Origin: Pyrus communis
Taxonomy: Eukaryota; Streptophyta; Magnoliopsida; Rosales; Rosaceae
DNA: 64,000 bases
Assembly (NCBI RefSeq): GCF_963583255.1
Contig: NC_084814.1
Coordinates: 22,833,262 to 22,897,261 of the forward strand
Direction of reading: 5' to 3'
Part shown: positions 34,921-50,034 of the stretch, piece after piece
Numbering within the stretch: position 1 is the first letter of the stretch
How the letters are laid out: each line of letters starts with the position of its first letter
Made by a program: the position numbers and the translations under genes
Notes under the pieces: model-generated
Seen by the model: the letters and a program-made list of their open reading frames with translations, nothing else
Told to the model about the DNA's origin: nothing
Database searches by the model: none

Positions 34921-36118
34921 AATTTCTCCTACCTATGAAGATGGGCTGCATCTTAGCTTGGTGTTTTACACCAACATTATCAAACAAAAATGTCTATGCA
35001 TTGTGCAATTTTCACCCAAAATCCGAGGCAAATGTCACAGCACCTAGGTTATGTGCAGCACATGACCAATTCTATCGATTTTAAAAAGTTTAGGGATGGG
35101 ACGGAAGAAGAATTTAGAGCAATTCCATCCCTAAAGACTTTGCGCTAGCACCCAGCCCATTTATCCACTCAAGTGAACAGTAATAGACTACAGTGAACAG
35201 TAATAGGCCAAAACATCTCCACTCCTAAAAAAATAGCCTAGTTCATTTTATTAAAATATTATTATTTTTATTATAAAATAATAATAAATAATATTTTTAT
35301 TTTTAATTTCTGAATTTCTGAATTTATTAAAAATTTTATGTATTTTTTAAAAGTGAAATTCTTAATTTTTTGGGAAAAAAACGTGGACCGTTGATCTGTG
35401 ATCGGACGGTCCAGTTTAAAAGTGAAATTCAAATTTTTTTTACTGTTGGAAATCCAACGGTCTAGAATAACTAGCTGTTGGAAATCCAACGGTAAAAATT
35501 GGGCCACGTCGCCCACCCGGGGGAGAGGTTAATGCGCCTGCGCTGCTGGGCCCTACCTCTGATTTTGTTGTCTGCTACTCGCTAGGACACGCACCAAGCT
35601 TAAAAACACAAACAGGCCGGTCCCCAGGTCTGTCAAAAATGGGCTGGTCTGGAGACCAGCTTGGGCTGGGTGCCAGGCAAACACACGGGCTGAAGTGGAT
35701 TGGCTGAGTCCCAGCCTGTTTTTTCCACTGGATGCTGGCCTCTTGTTGCTCCGGTGGAACTGTTCTTAAGGACCAAATGAAAGAACACCATAATTTTAGA
35801 GGCAAAATAAATATAATTAACTTCTGTCCATTTAATCCAATTTTCTTCATGCAATTTTCAACATTAAGGAGACTCGTTGCCACTGTAGGGTCAGCTTGTA
35901 CTACTGCTGCACTGCAACGTTGAGTCTTGACCACTGTACGGCAACTTTGTTCAACCGCTGGGAAGCATTCAATACAATTGCCGTCCGGAGATCAGACATG
36001 ATACGTGGCCACCATCTGTAGCGACTTGTTGTGAATCTGCAGACGAGGCTGTGAAGGCTTATGGTCAAATTTTTGAATTCGTGGACAACGGCCATTGTTT
36101 CTGCACAACTTTCCAGAC

Positions 36119-36175
36119 TCATTTTCGAAAGTCTGTCCTTCACTCTGCTCATGAATTATATATAGAATAAAGCAA

Positions 36176-36221
<46 letters not shown>

Positions 36222-36294
36222 CGTGCTTCAAAAATCTCTCTCTCTCTCTCTCTCTCTCATTTTCGAAAGTCTGTCCTTCACTCTGCTCATGAAT
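36119..36294. repeat. Direct duplication flanking (CT)n tracts
   Basis: CATTTTCGAAAGTCTGTCC through CTGCTCATGAAT appears at 36120-36155 and again at 36258-36293. The copies are separated by two CT microsatellites joined by GTGCTTCAAAAATC. The duplication lies in the probable promoter or leader of the LRR kinase gene. Confidence 0.9.
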
Positions 36295-36484
36295 CTTCAA
36301 AAATGTAATGGGTGGTACCCCACCTTTCCCCCCAGCTTGCTTCTCACTCTACACTCTACCCACTGTTGCCAACTTGCCATCATAGTTTGAAACTTTTGAA
36401 ACTCTCCCACTACTTTCTCTCTACTTCTCAAACCCTGGAACTTTGAGTACAGTGAGTAAAGTGGCTGAGCTCAGAAACAAGAAG

Positions 36485-40446
<3,962 letters not shown>

Positions 40447-41509
40447 TCACCAGGCTAAAAGGCCTAATGACTGCAGGATTACAGACTGCTCATTCATGAT
40501 TCTATTGAGTTTGGTTGTTGTCCCTGCCCCTCCCTAGGGGGCAAGAATGTAAATTACCTATGTATCAGACAAACCATGGTTTCCAATTTCTACATGTACA
40601 TTGTTTTCTTTTATTTGTAATTTGTTTTTGGTCACTGGATGCTTCGTTAGAAATCCCAAAAGGAAACAAACAATAGAGAAAGCCAAAATCCGCAGAGAAG
40701 AAAATGAAAACAGTGAAAGCTGATGCAAATGTTAGGCAAACGACAACAAATGAGACAACATTGTGACCGTTCGTTTGTTTTTAACTTTTTGTATAAGCAT
40801 ATTGGGAACGGAAGACTTCGACCACAAGAAAATTTTCATTGTGACCGGAATGGTGAATTTTTAACTGTAGACCTAGTGATTTTTTATACCAGAAATTAAG
40901 TCATCTCAGTAAAAGACCAACTAAACTGAAGACTTTAGTGGCTATGGTGATGCAACAAATTGACGGTTTTGGGAACAAGGTAAGATACGCATGATGAATC
41001 GTTCATTTCTTAACACAATACAGTTTTTGAAATCCAAAGTCTTTTATTAAACAGTTTGATAAGCAAGACACAGTGAGTACTAAGATTGAAGTGGAAAATA
41101 AATACCCATGAATCAAACCATCAACTAAATTATTTAATCATCTTACAGGTTTTTGTGCTCATGGGAGAGAGATGTTCAGCAATGAGGAAAGAAGAAAAAA
41201 AGGGCGGACTGATTTTGAGCACAGTGCCAAACAAATGGACGATCCAAATTTACATTGGTTTGTCGGACAATATTGAAATTACACAATTAAAATAGGGGCA
41301 TTTTCGAAAGTACATTGTGCTTAAACAATGAATCAGTTCAATTTCAGTTTTAATTTATATTGAATTTCATGATTTTAGAGGAGTGTTGTATTGTGCCTAC
41401 GCCACACATCCTTGTGTGACTGTTTATTTAATTTTTTTTTTTTTTTTAAACAAAACGATATTATCTACATTAAGGTGGATTGTGTGATCTTAGCCTCACA
41501 ATGGGCTAA

Positions 41510-41605
41510 TAATAATGTGGTTCAAATTCACTTTTGGCAAGAATTGAACCTAATACCTCTTATTTACAAGTGAAGATGAATATTATTAGACCGTAGTACT
41601 AAGTG
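41510..41605. repeat. Dispersed repeat, copy 2 (copy 1 at about 205-295)
   Basis: Shares with 205-295 the ordered motifs TTCAAATT, AGAATTGAA(C/T)CTAA, ACCTCT, TTACAAGTGAA and ATTAGACCGTAGTA(C/T)TAAG. It resembles a fragment often found in plant retroposons; class not determined. Confidence 0.75.
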
Positions 41606-41940
41606 GTTAGTTAGACTGTTTTAACATCAACATTTGGCTATTTCGTTTGGAAATAGGCATCCTTCCATTCCTACTAGTTACAGATTTACATGTGCACATA
41701 AATTCGTTGTGTGTGTGTGTTTAATAACAGCTTATATTTTTTAATTTTTCACAGAACTCGATTTTAAGTATCACATAAAAAATAAACAATGTGATAGCAT
41801 GAAGCATGGCAAAATATTAGCCATGAATATACATTTTTTTGCATGTGTACAAACATGTGATGTAGAAAGATGACTCGATTCGAAAGAAGCCAAAGCCCAT
41901 TTCCTTTTTTCCAATGCATAATTGAGGCCACTTTTCTGAA

Positions 41941-42142
41941 GGAGGATTGTCTGCATTTTTATTTTCATACTTTTATCATATTTTTTTGTTTGTGTGATTA
42001 CAGTTAAATTACATTAATATTTTATATTTTATTATTTTTATAAAAAATTAATATAAAATATTAACATGACTTAACTGTGATCATACATAACAAAAAAAAC
42101 ATAAAAAAAATATGAAAATAGAATTGCAGACAATCCACCTCC
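41941..42142. mobile_element. Foldback MITE, family F, copy 1
   Basis: GGAGGATTGTCTGCA at the left matches, inverted, TGCAGACAATCCACCTCC at the right, about 200 bp apart. The interior carries GTGTGATTACAGTTAAATTA and its inverted counterpart TTAACTGTGATCA. A related element lies at 50746-50944. Confidence 0.85.
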
Positions 42143-42577
42143 CACTTTTCAACGTTCCTAATACATCATGTGGCAGAATCTTCTTCCAAAAGAACAAAAA
42201 TTAAAGAAAACTTCTGATTAGTTGACAAAAGAAATGGGACCCAACCCAACGTTCATCGAATCACTAACACGACATTGCAATTTTGATTAGTTGACACGAT
42301 ATTGCAATTTTAGACAGAGATCTGAATGGATCTCAATGTCCGAACCAAAAATTAGATAAATCATATCACTTAAATAGAATCTGAAAGTTCCTATTAATTC
42401 GTTGACCCAACTTTTATTAATTAAGGATTTCAGTTTTTCTTTCACACAAACGAATTTACTGATCCTTAAGTTCCTGATACTTAGGTTCGAAGAGGATCTA
42501 AATTCATAATTTTCATCCTATACTAAACAACGCTTATATTGTCTTGCTGTAGTTGAACAAACCATACTAACTTTAAT

Positions 42578-43357
42578 ATGAGCACAGTGCGCAACAAATT
42601 ACAAGGCAGAGTAGCAATAATCACCGGCGGAGAAAGCGGCATCGGTGAGGCGACGGCACGCCTGTTTGCCGATCATGGTGCCATCATGGTGATGATCGCC
42701 GACATCCAAGATGAGCTAGGCCGTCAAGTAGCCGAATCTATTGGTACACATAGATGCAGCTATGTGCACTGTGACGTATCCGATGAAGAACAAGTGAAGA
42801 CCATGGTGGAAACTACAGTGCACAAATATGGGCAGCTAGATATCATGTTTAGCAACGCTGGTATTGTTAGTAGATCAGATCAGACCGTTCTTGACCTTGA
42901 TTTTTCAGCTTTTGACCGTTTGTTCGATGTGAACGTCCGTGGTATGGCCTTGTGTGTTAAACATGCAGCGCGTGTCATGGTAGAACGGAGCGTGAGGGGG
43001 AGCATAGTGTGCACGGCGAGTGTGGCGGCGAACCACGGCATGGAGATTAGGACGGACTACTGCATGTCGAAGCACGCGGTACTGGGGTTGGTTCGGTCGG
43101 CCAGCCGGCAGCTTGGGGTGCACGGCATCAGGGTGAACTGCGTCTCGCCGAACGCATTGGCCACCCAGTTAACGTGCCGTGCGCGTGGGATGGAAATGGG
43201 AGAAGTCCAGAAGTCGTATGAGAAGTTCGCATGCTTGAAAGGGGTTGTGCTGACGCCGAGGCACGTGGCGGATGCGGTGTTGTTTCTAGCTTGTGATGAT
43301 TCTGAGTTTGTCACTGGACATGACATGGTGGTGGACGGTGGCTTTGTTCGCCAATGA
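42578..43357 (+). CDS. Short-chain dehydrogenase/reductase (SDR110C-type), 259 aa, intronless
   Basis: Cytosolic NAD(P)-dependent oxidoreductase of the plant SDR110C group (xanthoxin dehydrogenase, secoisolariciresinol dehydrogenase and terpenoid alcohol dehydrogenase relatives). Visible: TGGESGIG cofactor loop (about 17-24), ADIQD with an acidic residue after beta-2 that favours NAD, CDVSDEEQV, the SNAG motif, catalytic Ser in CTASVA, and YCMSK for the catalytic Tyr and Lys. It ends VVDGGFVRQ. It differs from the three downstream copies at many positions, for example SPNALATQL where they have SPGPVVTPL, so it is the oldest or most diverged member of the array. Substrate cannot be inferred. 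Confidence 0.93.
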   Translation: MSTVRNKLQGRVAIITGGESGIGEATARLFADHGAIMVMIADIQDELGRQVAESIGTHRCSYVHCDVSDEEQVKTMVETTVHKYGQLDIMFSNAGIVSRSDQTVLDLDFSAFDRLFDVNVRGMALCVKHAARVMVERSVRGSIVCTASVAANHGMEIRTDYCMSKHAVLGLVRSASRQLGVHGIRVNCVSPNALATQLTCRARGMEMGEVQKSYEKFACLKGVVLTPRHVADAVLFLACDDSEFVTGHDMVVDGGFVRQ

Positions 43358-45601
43358 GTTGGCGATTCTTGGTTTGTTCTCTTTTTCTTACTATTTTTAA
43401 ATGTTTGGTCTTTTGTTAAACAAAAGACGCGGTGTTTTTAGGTAAATCATGTACTGCTTTTATGTTTAATTCATCCCCAAACAAGATCTATTGACAGTTA
43501 TTTAAGTTTGATACCGAATCTAAATCAACAAACCAAAGAAGAAAAGCTTATTCACCTGCAAGTTGTAGTTATGGTGAACTAGTGGATGATCGTATGGGAT
43601 GGGGAAATTCGAACACCAAAGGGCGGCATAAACACACTCGAATTGTTATACAAGCGCTAGTATCAATTTTATTTGTGTTCATACTACGTATCGGTGCATG
43701 TCTGATTGTTTAATATTGTTACATTATGAGACTTGTTAGTATTATTCATAATTTTGTATCGTCTAATTCTCTAATGTATACACATAATGTCTTTTGAGTT
43801 TTGGATCTTCTACCAAAGAACAAAAGGTATAGCTAGATAGTAGACTTTTGGTTGCTTGACAAAGGAAATGAGACCCGACTTCCAATTATCACCTATATGA
43901 CTCTGCAAATTTATAATTTGCATCCTTTCCTAAAGAAATATATTGCAAATTTGTAATTTACGTTTATTTTTAGTGCACGCTGAATTGAAAAACGTGGTCG
44001 GGGGTGCCGGATTAAGAACAAACTACTACTGCCTGTACCGAGGAAAAAACAAAATCATTTCCAGCCGCATAAGGAACAATACGATATTGAACACAATTAT
44101 GTGAAAACTTGGCCCTAGATTAGCTAAAGCATCAGCGAGGAAATTTGCTTCTCAAAAAACAATATGGCAGGAGAAGGGTAGTGATACTCACACACTCTTT
44201 TTAATCTCTATTGGAGATGGAAACTAAGTAGATTGGCAATATCTCGTTAAAGTGTACTGCAACGAAATGTCCATCCGTTACTATTTATTCTCTATTGAGT
44301 TGATTCAAACAAGGTCTTCACATTGGGGATTGCTTCAAACAAGGTCTGGACAATGGGAATTGCTTCGGATGCTTGCCTTGGATGCTATTGAGTCAAATAA
44401 TAAACAATCTGAGATAGAATAATAGCACAGGGAAATTCAAAATTCACATCGACACTAAAAAGCTTAAACTTGTAGTTGGATGACAACGGAAACAGGAACC
44501 AACTCCCATTAACGAGCTGGTTTGGTAAGAATAGCATTTCTTAAATGAATAATGGAAGGAAGACTTTCTTTCTTTTACTGATATGATGAATTATGCAAAA
44601 GTTATATAATATATATACACACTTTTATATTTCCATTGACATAGAAGTAGGGCAGCGTTGCTTTGCACAAGCCCATATTATATGTGTGTTTTTGTATATA
44701 ATATTGTATTATTGACACTAAAAAGTCACTGAAGTAACATGTCCATGCCAAGTTGTTCTCGTAAAAATGATAAGTATAACGATCCCACGCAATCTTACAA
44801 GTCACACCTCACCAACCAAGAAAACTTAGAAAGCTCTATTATACTACTAATTATTTGAATGACCATATATAACATGAACCATGAGGAAGACAGGAAAGGA
44901 GGTTGGTGAGAATATTTTTAGTGTGCTCAGAACAGTGAGTGATACATAATATGTTATTATATAATTAAGTGGAGGGAAGTTTTATATGAGTAATGTCTGT
45001 AGACCAAATTTATATATCAAATTTGCAAACCTAATGATGTGTCACCAATAAAAAAATAAACACGTTAATCAATGCTTAAGTAATAATCCAAGGATAATGC
45101 TAGGAAGACCAAATTTTCAAAACCAAAATTTTAAATCAAATGATGTGGTGGTTAATGATTGAATTATTACTTAAATATTGATTAACGTGCTTATTTTCTA
45201 TTAGTGACACATCGTTTGGTTTACAAATTTGGTATCTCTGCACATTACCTATAATTCAATTATTAACTTTCATGTCATTTTGTTTAAAATTTGGTTTTGA
45301 AAACCACATGATAAGATAATGTCAATGAGACCAAATTTTTAAAATAAATTTACAAATGAAATAATATGATTGTTGATAATTGAATTATTAATAAACCGTT
45401 GATTAAGGTGTTTATTTCCTATTGATGAGTAGATAACACATCATATTGTGTACCTTGTGTTCTGTGCACGTTGAAAAATCTACCCTGAGTAGGAGGTCTT
45501 TTCTTACAAAGCCATGATGTTGCCAACTCCCGTTTAGGTTTAAGAGAAGTAGCTGAGTTAGCAGCTTAACCATATTATTTGCTTAACCTTGCCCAAAGAA
45601 A
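43358..45601. other. Intergenic of the SDR array, duplicated with 46.6-48.6 kb
   Basis: From about 43840 (TAGACTTTTGGTTGCTTGA) to about 44820 this DNA is similar in order to 46608-47370, showing that the spacer was duplicated together with an SDR gene. Two MITE copies lie back to back at about 44988-45088 and 45091-45250, with a degraded third at 45310-45450. Just before the next gene, GTTGCCAACTCCCGTTTAGG at 45522 is shared by all three downstream copies. Confidence 0.7.
45091..45250. mobile_element. MITE, TAATGCTAGG family, array copy
   Basis: GATAATGCTAGGAAGACCAA at the left, then ATGATGTGG...TTGAATTATTACTTAA...GATTAACGTGCTTATT...GTGACACATC, ending CAAATTTGG. The stretch 44988-45088 is a partial copy in the opposite orientation (GATGTGTCACCAATAAAAAA, then ACACGTTAATCAATGC). 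Confidence 0.7.
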
Positions 45602-46466
45602 ATGGCGGACCCAGTCGACACTGTCTCGGTCATCCAAACCATCCAAAAGCTTCAAGGAAAGGTCGCAGTCGTCACTGGTGGAGCCAGTGGCATCGGTGAA
45701 GCAACAGCACGGAAATTTGCCTTGCATGGCGCACGTGCCGTGGTTATCGCCGATGTCCAGGACGACAAAGGCCAAAACGTAGCCGCATCGATCGGTCCTG
45801 ACCGCTCCACTTACATCCACTGCGACGTGACCGACGAGGACCAGGTCAAAATCTTGATAGAATCTACTGTCAAGATCTACGGCCGCCTCGATGTGATGTT
45901 CAGCAACGCTGGCATTGGCAGTGCGTCAAAGCAGACCGTGATGGACTTCGACCTCTCCAACTACGACAAGCTCATGGCGGTCAACGTCCGCGGGATGGCG
46001 GCGTGTGTGAAGCATGCGGTGAAGGTCATGGTGGAGGGGGGCGTCAGAGGGAGCATCGTGTGCACGGCGAGCGTGGCAGCGAGTGTTGGGGGGGGCGTTC
46101 TTCACGGACTACACGATGTCGAAGCATGCGGTGTTGGGGTTGATGAGGTCGGCGAGTCTGCAGCTGGGCGCGTACGGGATACGCGTAAACTGTGTTTCAC
46201 CGGGACCGGTGGTGACGCCGTTGCTATGCTCGCTTTTCAAGGTGCAGGCTGAGGATGCTGCGAAGACGTTCGAGGCGCACTTTGGGTTGAAAGCTAAGGG
46301 GAAGATGCTGTCGGCGGAGAGTGTGGCGGACGCCGCCCTTTTTTTGGCTTCGGATGACTCTGAATTTATCACTGGCCATAGTTTGGTTGTAGATGGTGGA
46401 GTTGAGATAAAAAAACTGAAGATTCATCTCCAAAAAATAAAGGGTAATGCTAAGGATACTAATTAG
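45602..46466 (+). pseudogene. SDR copy A, single-base frameshift in a G run
   Basis: Nearly identical to the intact copy at 49225-50034 through TGGASGIG, SNAG and CTASVAASV. At 46088-46095 eight G in a row followed by C give one base more than the intact copy (GGGAGGCC), shifting frame just before the catalytic Tyr. After the shift the rest (FFTDYTMSKHAVLG through SPGPVVTPL to VVDGGV) is intact in another frame and runs past the usual end to a stop at 46464-46466, because the normal stop is lost. Either a very young pseudogene or a homopolymer sequencing error over a working gene. Confidence 0.75.
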
Positions 46467-46592
46467 ACCAAATTTTATAAGTCATGTGACATGGTTTTTT
46501 TATTTATTATTAAATTATTATTTAGATGTTGATTATCGTGCTTATTTGCTATTAATAATACATCATTTAATTCGCAAATTTGATCTATAAGG
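46443..46592. mobile_element. MITE, TAATGCTAGG family, overlapping the tail of SDR copy A
   Basis: GGTAATGCTAAGGATACTAA, then AGACCAAATTTTATAAGTCA, GTGACATGG, TTATCGTGCTTATTTGCTA. The last codons of the extended SDR copy A frame lie in its left end. Confidence 0.6.
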
Positions 46593-48598
46593 TTGGTTTA
46601 TATACAGTAGACTTTTGGTTGCTTGATCTTGATAAAGGAAATGAGACCCGCCTTCCAATTATCACCTAGATATGATGTTTTACAATTGTAATTTGCATCC
46701 TGTCCTAAAGAAATATATTGCAAATTTATAAGTTACATTTATTTGTAGTATGTTCCAAGGTTAATTGGGAGACATGGAATACGGGGGTGCTGGACTAAGA
46801 ACAAGCTACCTGCTTGTACTGAAGAAAAAAAAAAGGCGCATTTCTGACCTCATAAGGAATAATACGATTTTGAACACAAGTACGTAAAAAACTTGGCCTT
46901 AGATTAGCTAAAGCATTGGTGAGGAAATTTGCTTCTTAGAATACAATATGGTATAAGAATATGAGCTTCTCTTGGAGGTGACCATACGTAGACTAACAAT
47001 ATCGAAAGTGTACGGGGAGAGACAATATCGTTAGTGTACCTTAACAAAAAGTCCATTACTACTTATTTTCTGTTGAATTGATTCAAAGGTCTGACAATGG
47101 GAGTTGCATCGGATGCTTGCCTTGGATGCTATTGAGTCAAATAATACCCAATCTGAGATAAATAATATAGCACAAGGAAATTCAAAGTTCACATGGACAC
47201 TAAGACAGTCTAATAACATTGCATATAATAACATGTTTAGAAGGTTTAATTTATACTGCCAATGTATACTATTGATACCAGAAGTCACTGTCGCATTCGT
47301 GCCAAGTTGTTCTCGAAAAAAAATGACAAATGTGACGAGTCACATCCTCACCAACCTAGAAAACTTAGAAAAGTTCTATAATACTAGCTACTACTTATTT
47401 GACCGACCATATACAGTTAATGATAGGTAAACTAAATTTACTAAATTTGCAAATTAAAAGATGTGTTACCAATAAAATAAGTATAGGACCAACCCCTTAC
47501 ATAATAATCAAAACATCAACTTTTATATCATTTAGTCTTCCTATCATTACTCTATATATATAATATGAATCAGGATGCGTGAAGACAGAAAAGGTGGTAA
47601 GGGAGGTTTTTCAGTGTGTCCGGAACAAGGAGCGCAACACTACATATCCTTAGACATACAATCTCCCCCATGTAATAGTGCACCTACACACCTTCATCGA
47701 CGTTGCTTTTAGGTGACGTGGCTCTTTCTTGACATCATCATACCCTGGATCTGCTTAAAAAACAAGAGGTATTTGTTGATTTGCCCCCATAAACTTGTAT
47801 AGAGGTGCCAATTTCCCCCCTAAACTTTAATTTTAGCTGATTATCCTCTTGAAATTTTATCATTAGCTAATTTCTCCCCTGAACTTTTACATTAGCTTAT
47901 TACATCTCCCCCCCCCCTTTTAAAATTTTGTAAATAGCCAATTTACCCCCCTAGCGTTAGATTTTAACTTTTTCATCCAAATTTCATCCATCCAATTTTC
48001 CATTCTTTTTGCTTCTATACAGTTGTCATGTGTTGTCCGCATGAATAAAATGGATAAAAAATTAGATGAAATTTTTTAAAATCTAGCGTTATGAGGAAAA
48101 TTGGCTATTTATAAAAGTTCAGGGGGATAATCGGCTAAAATTAAAGTTCAAGAAGGAAATTGGCTAATTATAAAAGTTTTGGGAGTAATCGGCTAAAATT
48201 AGAGTTCAAAAGGAAATTGACACCTCTATACAAGTTCAAGAGACAAATCGACAAATTCGTTTAAAAAAAAAAAAAAAAAAAAAAGGAAATAGTAGCTGCC
48301 TTTCTCTCTTTTTTTTTTTTTTTGTCGAAATCTCTATGAGCTGAATGATGTGACTCGAGTTGAGCTTTCAACGGCTTTTTCAAGACTATCGAAGGCTTTC
48401 CATTCTGCAAGGTAATTTAGAAAAGACACTTTAAAATAATTTTACCAAATGTTTAATGACATCCAATGTTAGGAACACACTAAAAAATGTGTCGTGGTTA
48501 GGAGGTATTTTTAACAAAGCTATATTAATCATGCTGCCAACTCCCGTTTAGGTTTAATTGAAGGAGCTGAGTTAGCAGCTTAACCTTGCCAAAAGAAA
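46593..48598. other. Intergenic of the SDR array with a long inverted repeat
   Basis: Left part repeats the 43.84-44.8 kb spacer. A partial MITE lies at about 47440-47560. The foldback element at 47769-48262 is annotated separately, and A/T homopolymers follow at 48265-48325. GTTGCCAACTCCCGTTTAGG-like sequence recurs at about 48534. Confidence 0.7.
47769..48262. mobile_element. Long terminal-inverted-repeat (foldback) element, about 494 bp
   Basis: Left arm (TTGTTGATTTGCCCCCATAA, ACTTGTATAGAGGTGCCAAT) and right arm (reverse complement TTTGTCGATTTGTCTCTTGA, ACTTGTATAGAGGTGTCAAT) pair over roughly 200 bp on each side, meeting near 48015. Repeated TTAGC(T/C)GATTA and CTAA(T/C)TT units occur in each arm. 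No coding capacity. Confidence 0.88.
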
Positions 48599-48937
48599 AT
48601 GGCGGACCACAAAGTCGACAGAGTCTCAATCGGCCAAACCATCAAAAAGCTTCAAGGAAAGGTCGCAGTTGTTACTGGTGGCGCCAGTGGCATCGGTGAA
48701 GCCACCGCACGAAAATTTGCCTTGCATGGCGCACGTGCCGTGGTTACCGTCGATGTCCAGTACGACAAAGGCCAAAACGTAGCAGCATCGATCGGTCATG
48801 ACCGCTCCACTTACATCCAGTGCGACGTGGCCGACGAGGACCACAGTCAAGAACTACGGCCGCCTCGATGTGATGTTCATCAACGCCGGCATTTGCTGCA
48901 CGTCACAGCAGACCTTAATGGACTTTGACCTCTTCGA
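48599..48937 (+). pseudogene. SDR copy B, truncated with a 23-bp deletion
   Basis: Encodes the first 78 or so residues of the SDR fold (TGGASGIGEATARKFALHGARAVV, CDVADED). A 23-nt deletion between CCA microhomologies at about 48842 then shifts frame. In the other frame the SDR sequence continues (YGRLDVMFINAGI) to GDFDLFD-like sequence near 48937, where coding stops abruptly. The DNA then becomes the upstream flank of the next copy (compare 45263 onward). Cofactor-site change TVDVQYD replaces ADVQDD. Confidence 0.9.
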
Positions 48938-49224
48938 TCATCAATTTTTATGTCATTTTGTTTAAAATTTGGTTTTGAAAATCAAATGATAAGATATTAC
49001 TAGAGAGACCAAAATTTTAAACCAAATGATGTGATTGTTGATATTTGAATTATTAATTAACCGTTAAATAATGTGTTTATTTCATCACATCATATTTTGT
49101 ACCTTGTGTTCTGTGCACGTTGAAAAATCTCTCATTTCTTACGAAGCCTATTAATGATGTTGCCAACTCCCGTTTAGGTTTAAGGGAAGTAGCTGAGTTA
49201 GCAGCTTAACCTTGCCCAAAGAAA

Positions 49225-50034
49225 ATGGCGGACTCAGTCGACACTGTCTCAGTCAGCCAAACCATCCAAAAGCTTCAAGGAAAGGTCGCAGTCGTCACTG
49301 GTGGAGCCAGTGGCATCGGTGAAGCAACCGCACGGAAATTTGCCTTGCATGGCGCACGTGCCGTGGTTGTCGCCGATGTCCAGGACGACAAAGGCCAAAA
49401 CGTAGCCGCATCGATCGGTCCTGACCGCTCCACTTACATCCACTGTGACGTGACCGACGAGGACCAGGTCAAAATCTTGATAGAATCCACAGTCAAGATC
49501 TACGGCCGCCTCGATGTGATGTTCAGCAACGCCGGCATTGGCAGCGCTTCAAAGCAGACCGTGATGGACTTCGACCTCTCCAACTACGACAAGCTCATGG
49601 CGGTCAACGTCCGCGGGATGGCGGCGTGTGTGAAGCATGCGGCGAAGGCCATGGTCGAGGGCAACGTGAGAGGGAGCATCGTGTGCACGGCGAGCGTGGC
49701 AGCGAGTGTTGGGAGGCCGTTCTTCACGGACTACACGATGTCGAAGCATGCGGTGTTGGGATTGATGAGGTCGGCGAGTCTGCAGCTGGGCGCGTACGGG
49801 ATACGCGTCAACTGTGTCTCACCGGGACCGGTGGTGACGCCGTTACTATGCTCGTTTTACAAGGTGGAGGCTGAGGATGCTGGAAAGTTGTTCGAGCCGC
49901 GCTTTAGGTTGAAAGCCGCAGGGAAGATGCTGTCGGCGGAGAGTGTGGCGGACGCCGCCCTTTTTTTGGCTTCGGATGACTCTGAATTTGTCACTGGCCA
50001 TAATTTGGCTGTAGATGGTGGAGTTAAAACATAA
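49225..50034 (+). CDS. SDR copy C, intact SDR110C-type dehydrogenase, 269 aa, intronless
   Basis: Complete member of the array. Visible: N-terminal SVSQTIQKLQGKVAVVTGG, TGGASGIG loop (about 26-33), VVADVQDD with Asp after beta-2 (NAD preference in the family), CDVTDEDQV, FSNAG, VNVRGM, catalytic Ser in CTASVAASV, YTMSK catalytic Tyr/Lys, SPGPVVTPL, and ending AVDGGVKT. Start fixed by conservation with copies A and B and by the shared upstream CTTGCCCAAAGAAA(ATG). Together with the gene at 42578 it is one of two intact SDRs here. Predicted cytosolic; substrate unknown (alcohol or ketone of a terpenoid, lignan or hormone precursor). Confidence 0.95.
   Translation: MADSVDTVSVSQTIQKLQGKVAVVTGGASGIGEATARKFALHGARAVVVADVQDDKGQNVAASIGPDRSTYIHCDVTDEDQVKILIESTVKIYGRLDVMFSNAGIGSASKQTVMDFDLSNYDKLMAVNVRGMAACVKHAAKAMVEGNVRGSIVCTASVAASVGRPFFTDYTMSKHAVLGLMRSASLQLGAYGIRVNCVSPGPVVTPLLCSFYKVEAEDAGKLFEPRFRLKAAGKMLSAESVADAALFLASDDSEFVTGHNLAVDGGVKT

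Larger units (their letters stand above)
34247..36484. other. Intergenic before the LRR kinase gene: repeats and CT tracts
   Basis: Holds a foldback element at 34765-34920. A probable TIR element spans about 35100-35790, with GAGCAATTCCATCCC near its start, GGAAATCCAACGGT twice at about 35449 and 35479, and CTTAAGAACAGTTCC on the reverse strand near its end. CT microsatellites lie at about 36178-36258. No gene recognised; frames on the minus strand around 35.6-35.9 kb show no known domain. Confidence 0.5.
40447..42577. other. Intergenic: LRR kinase to SDR array
   Basis: Contains a dispersed repeat at about 41510-41605, also present near the window start, and a foldback element at 41941-42142. 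No gene recognised otherwise. Confidence 0.5.

Noticed and set aside
35575..35934. 119-codon minus-strand frame
   Set aside because: Lies across a probable TIR element; no recognisable domain or start context.
49626..49874. Alternative frames within SDR copy C on both strands
   Set aside because: Shadows of a conserved GC-rich gene.
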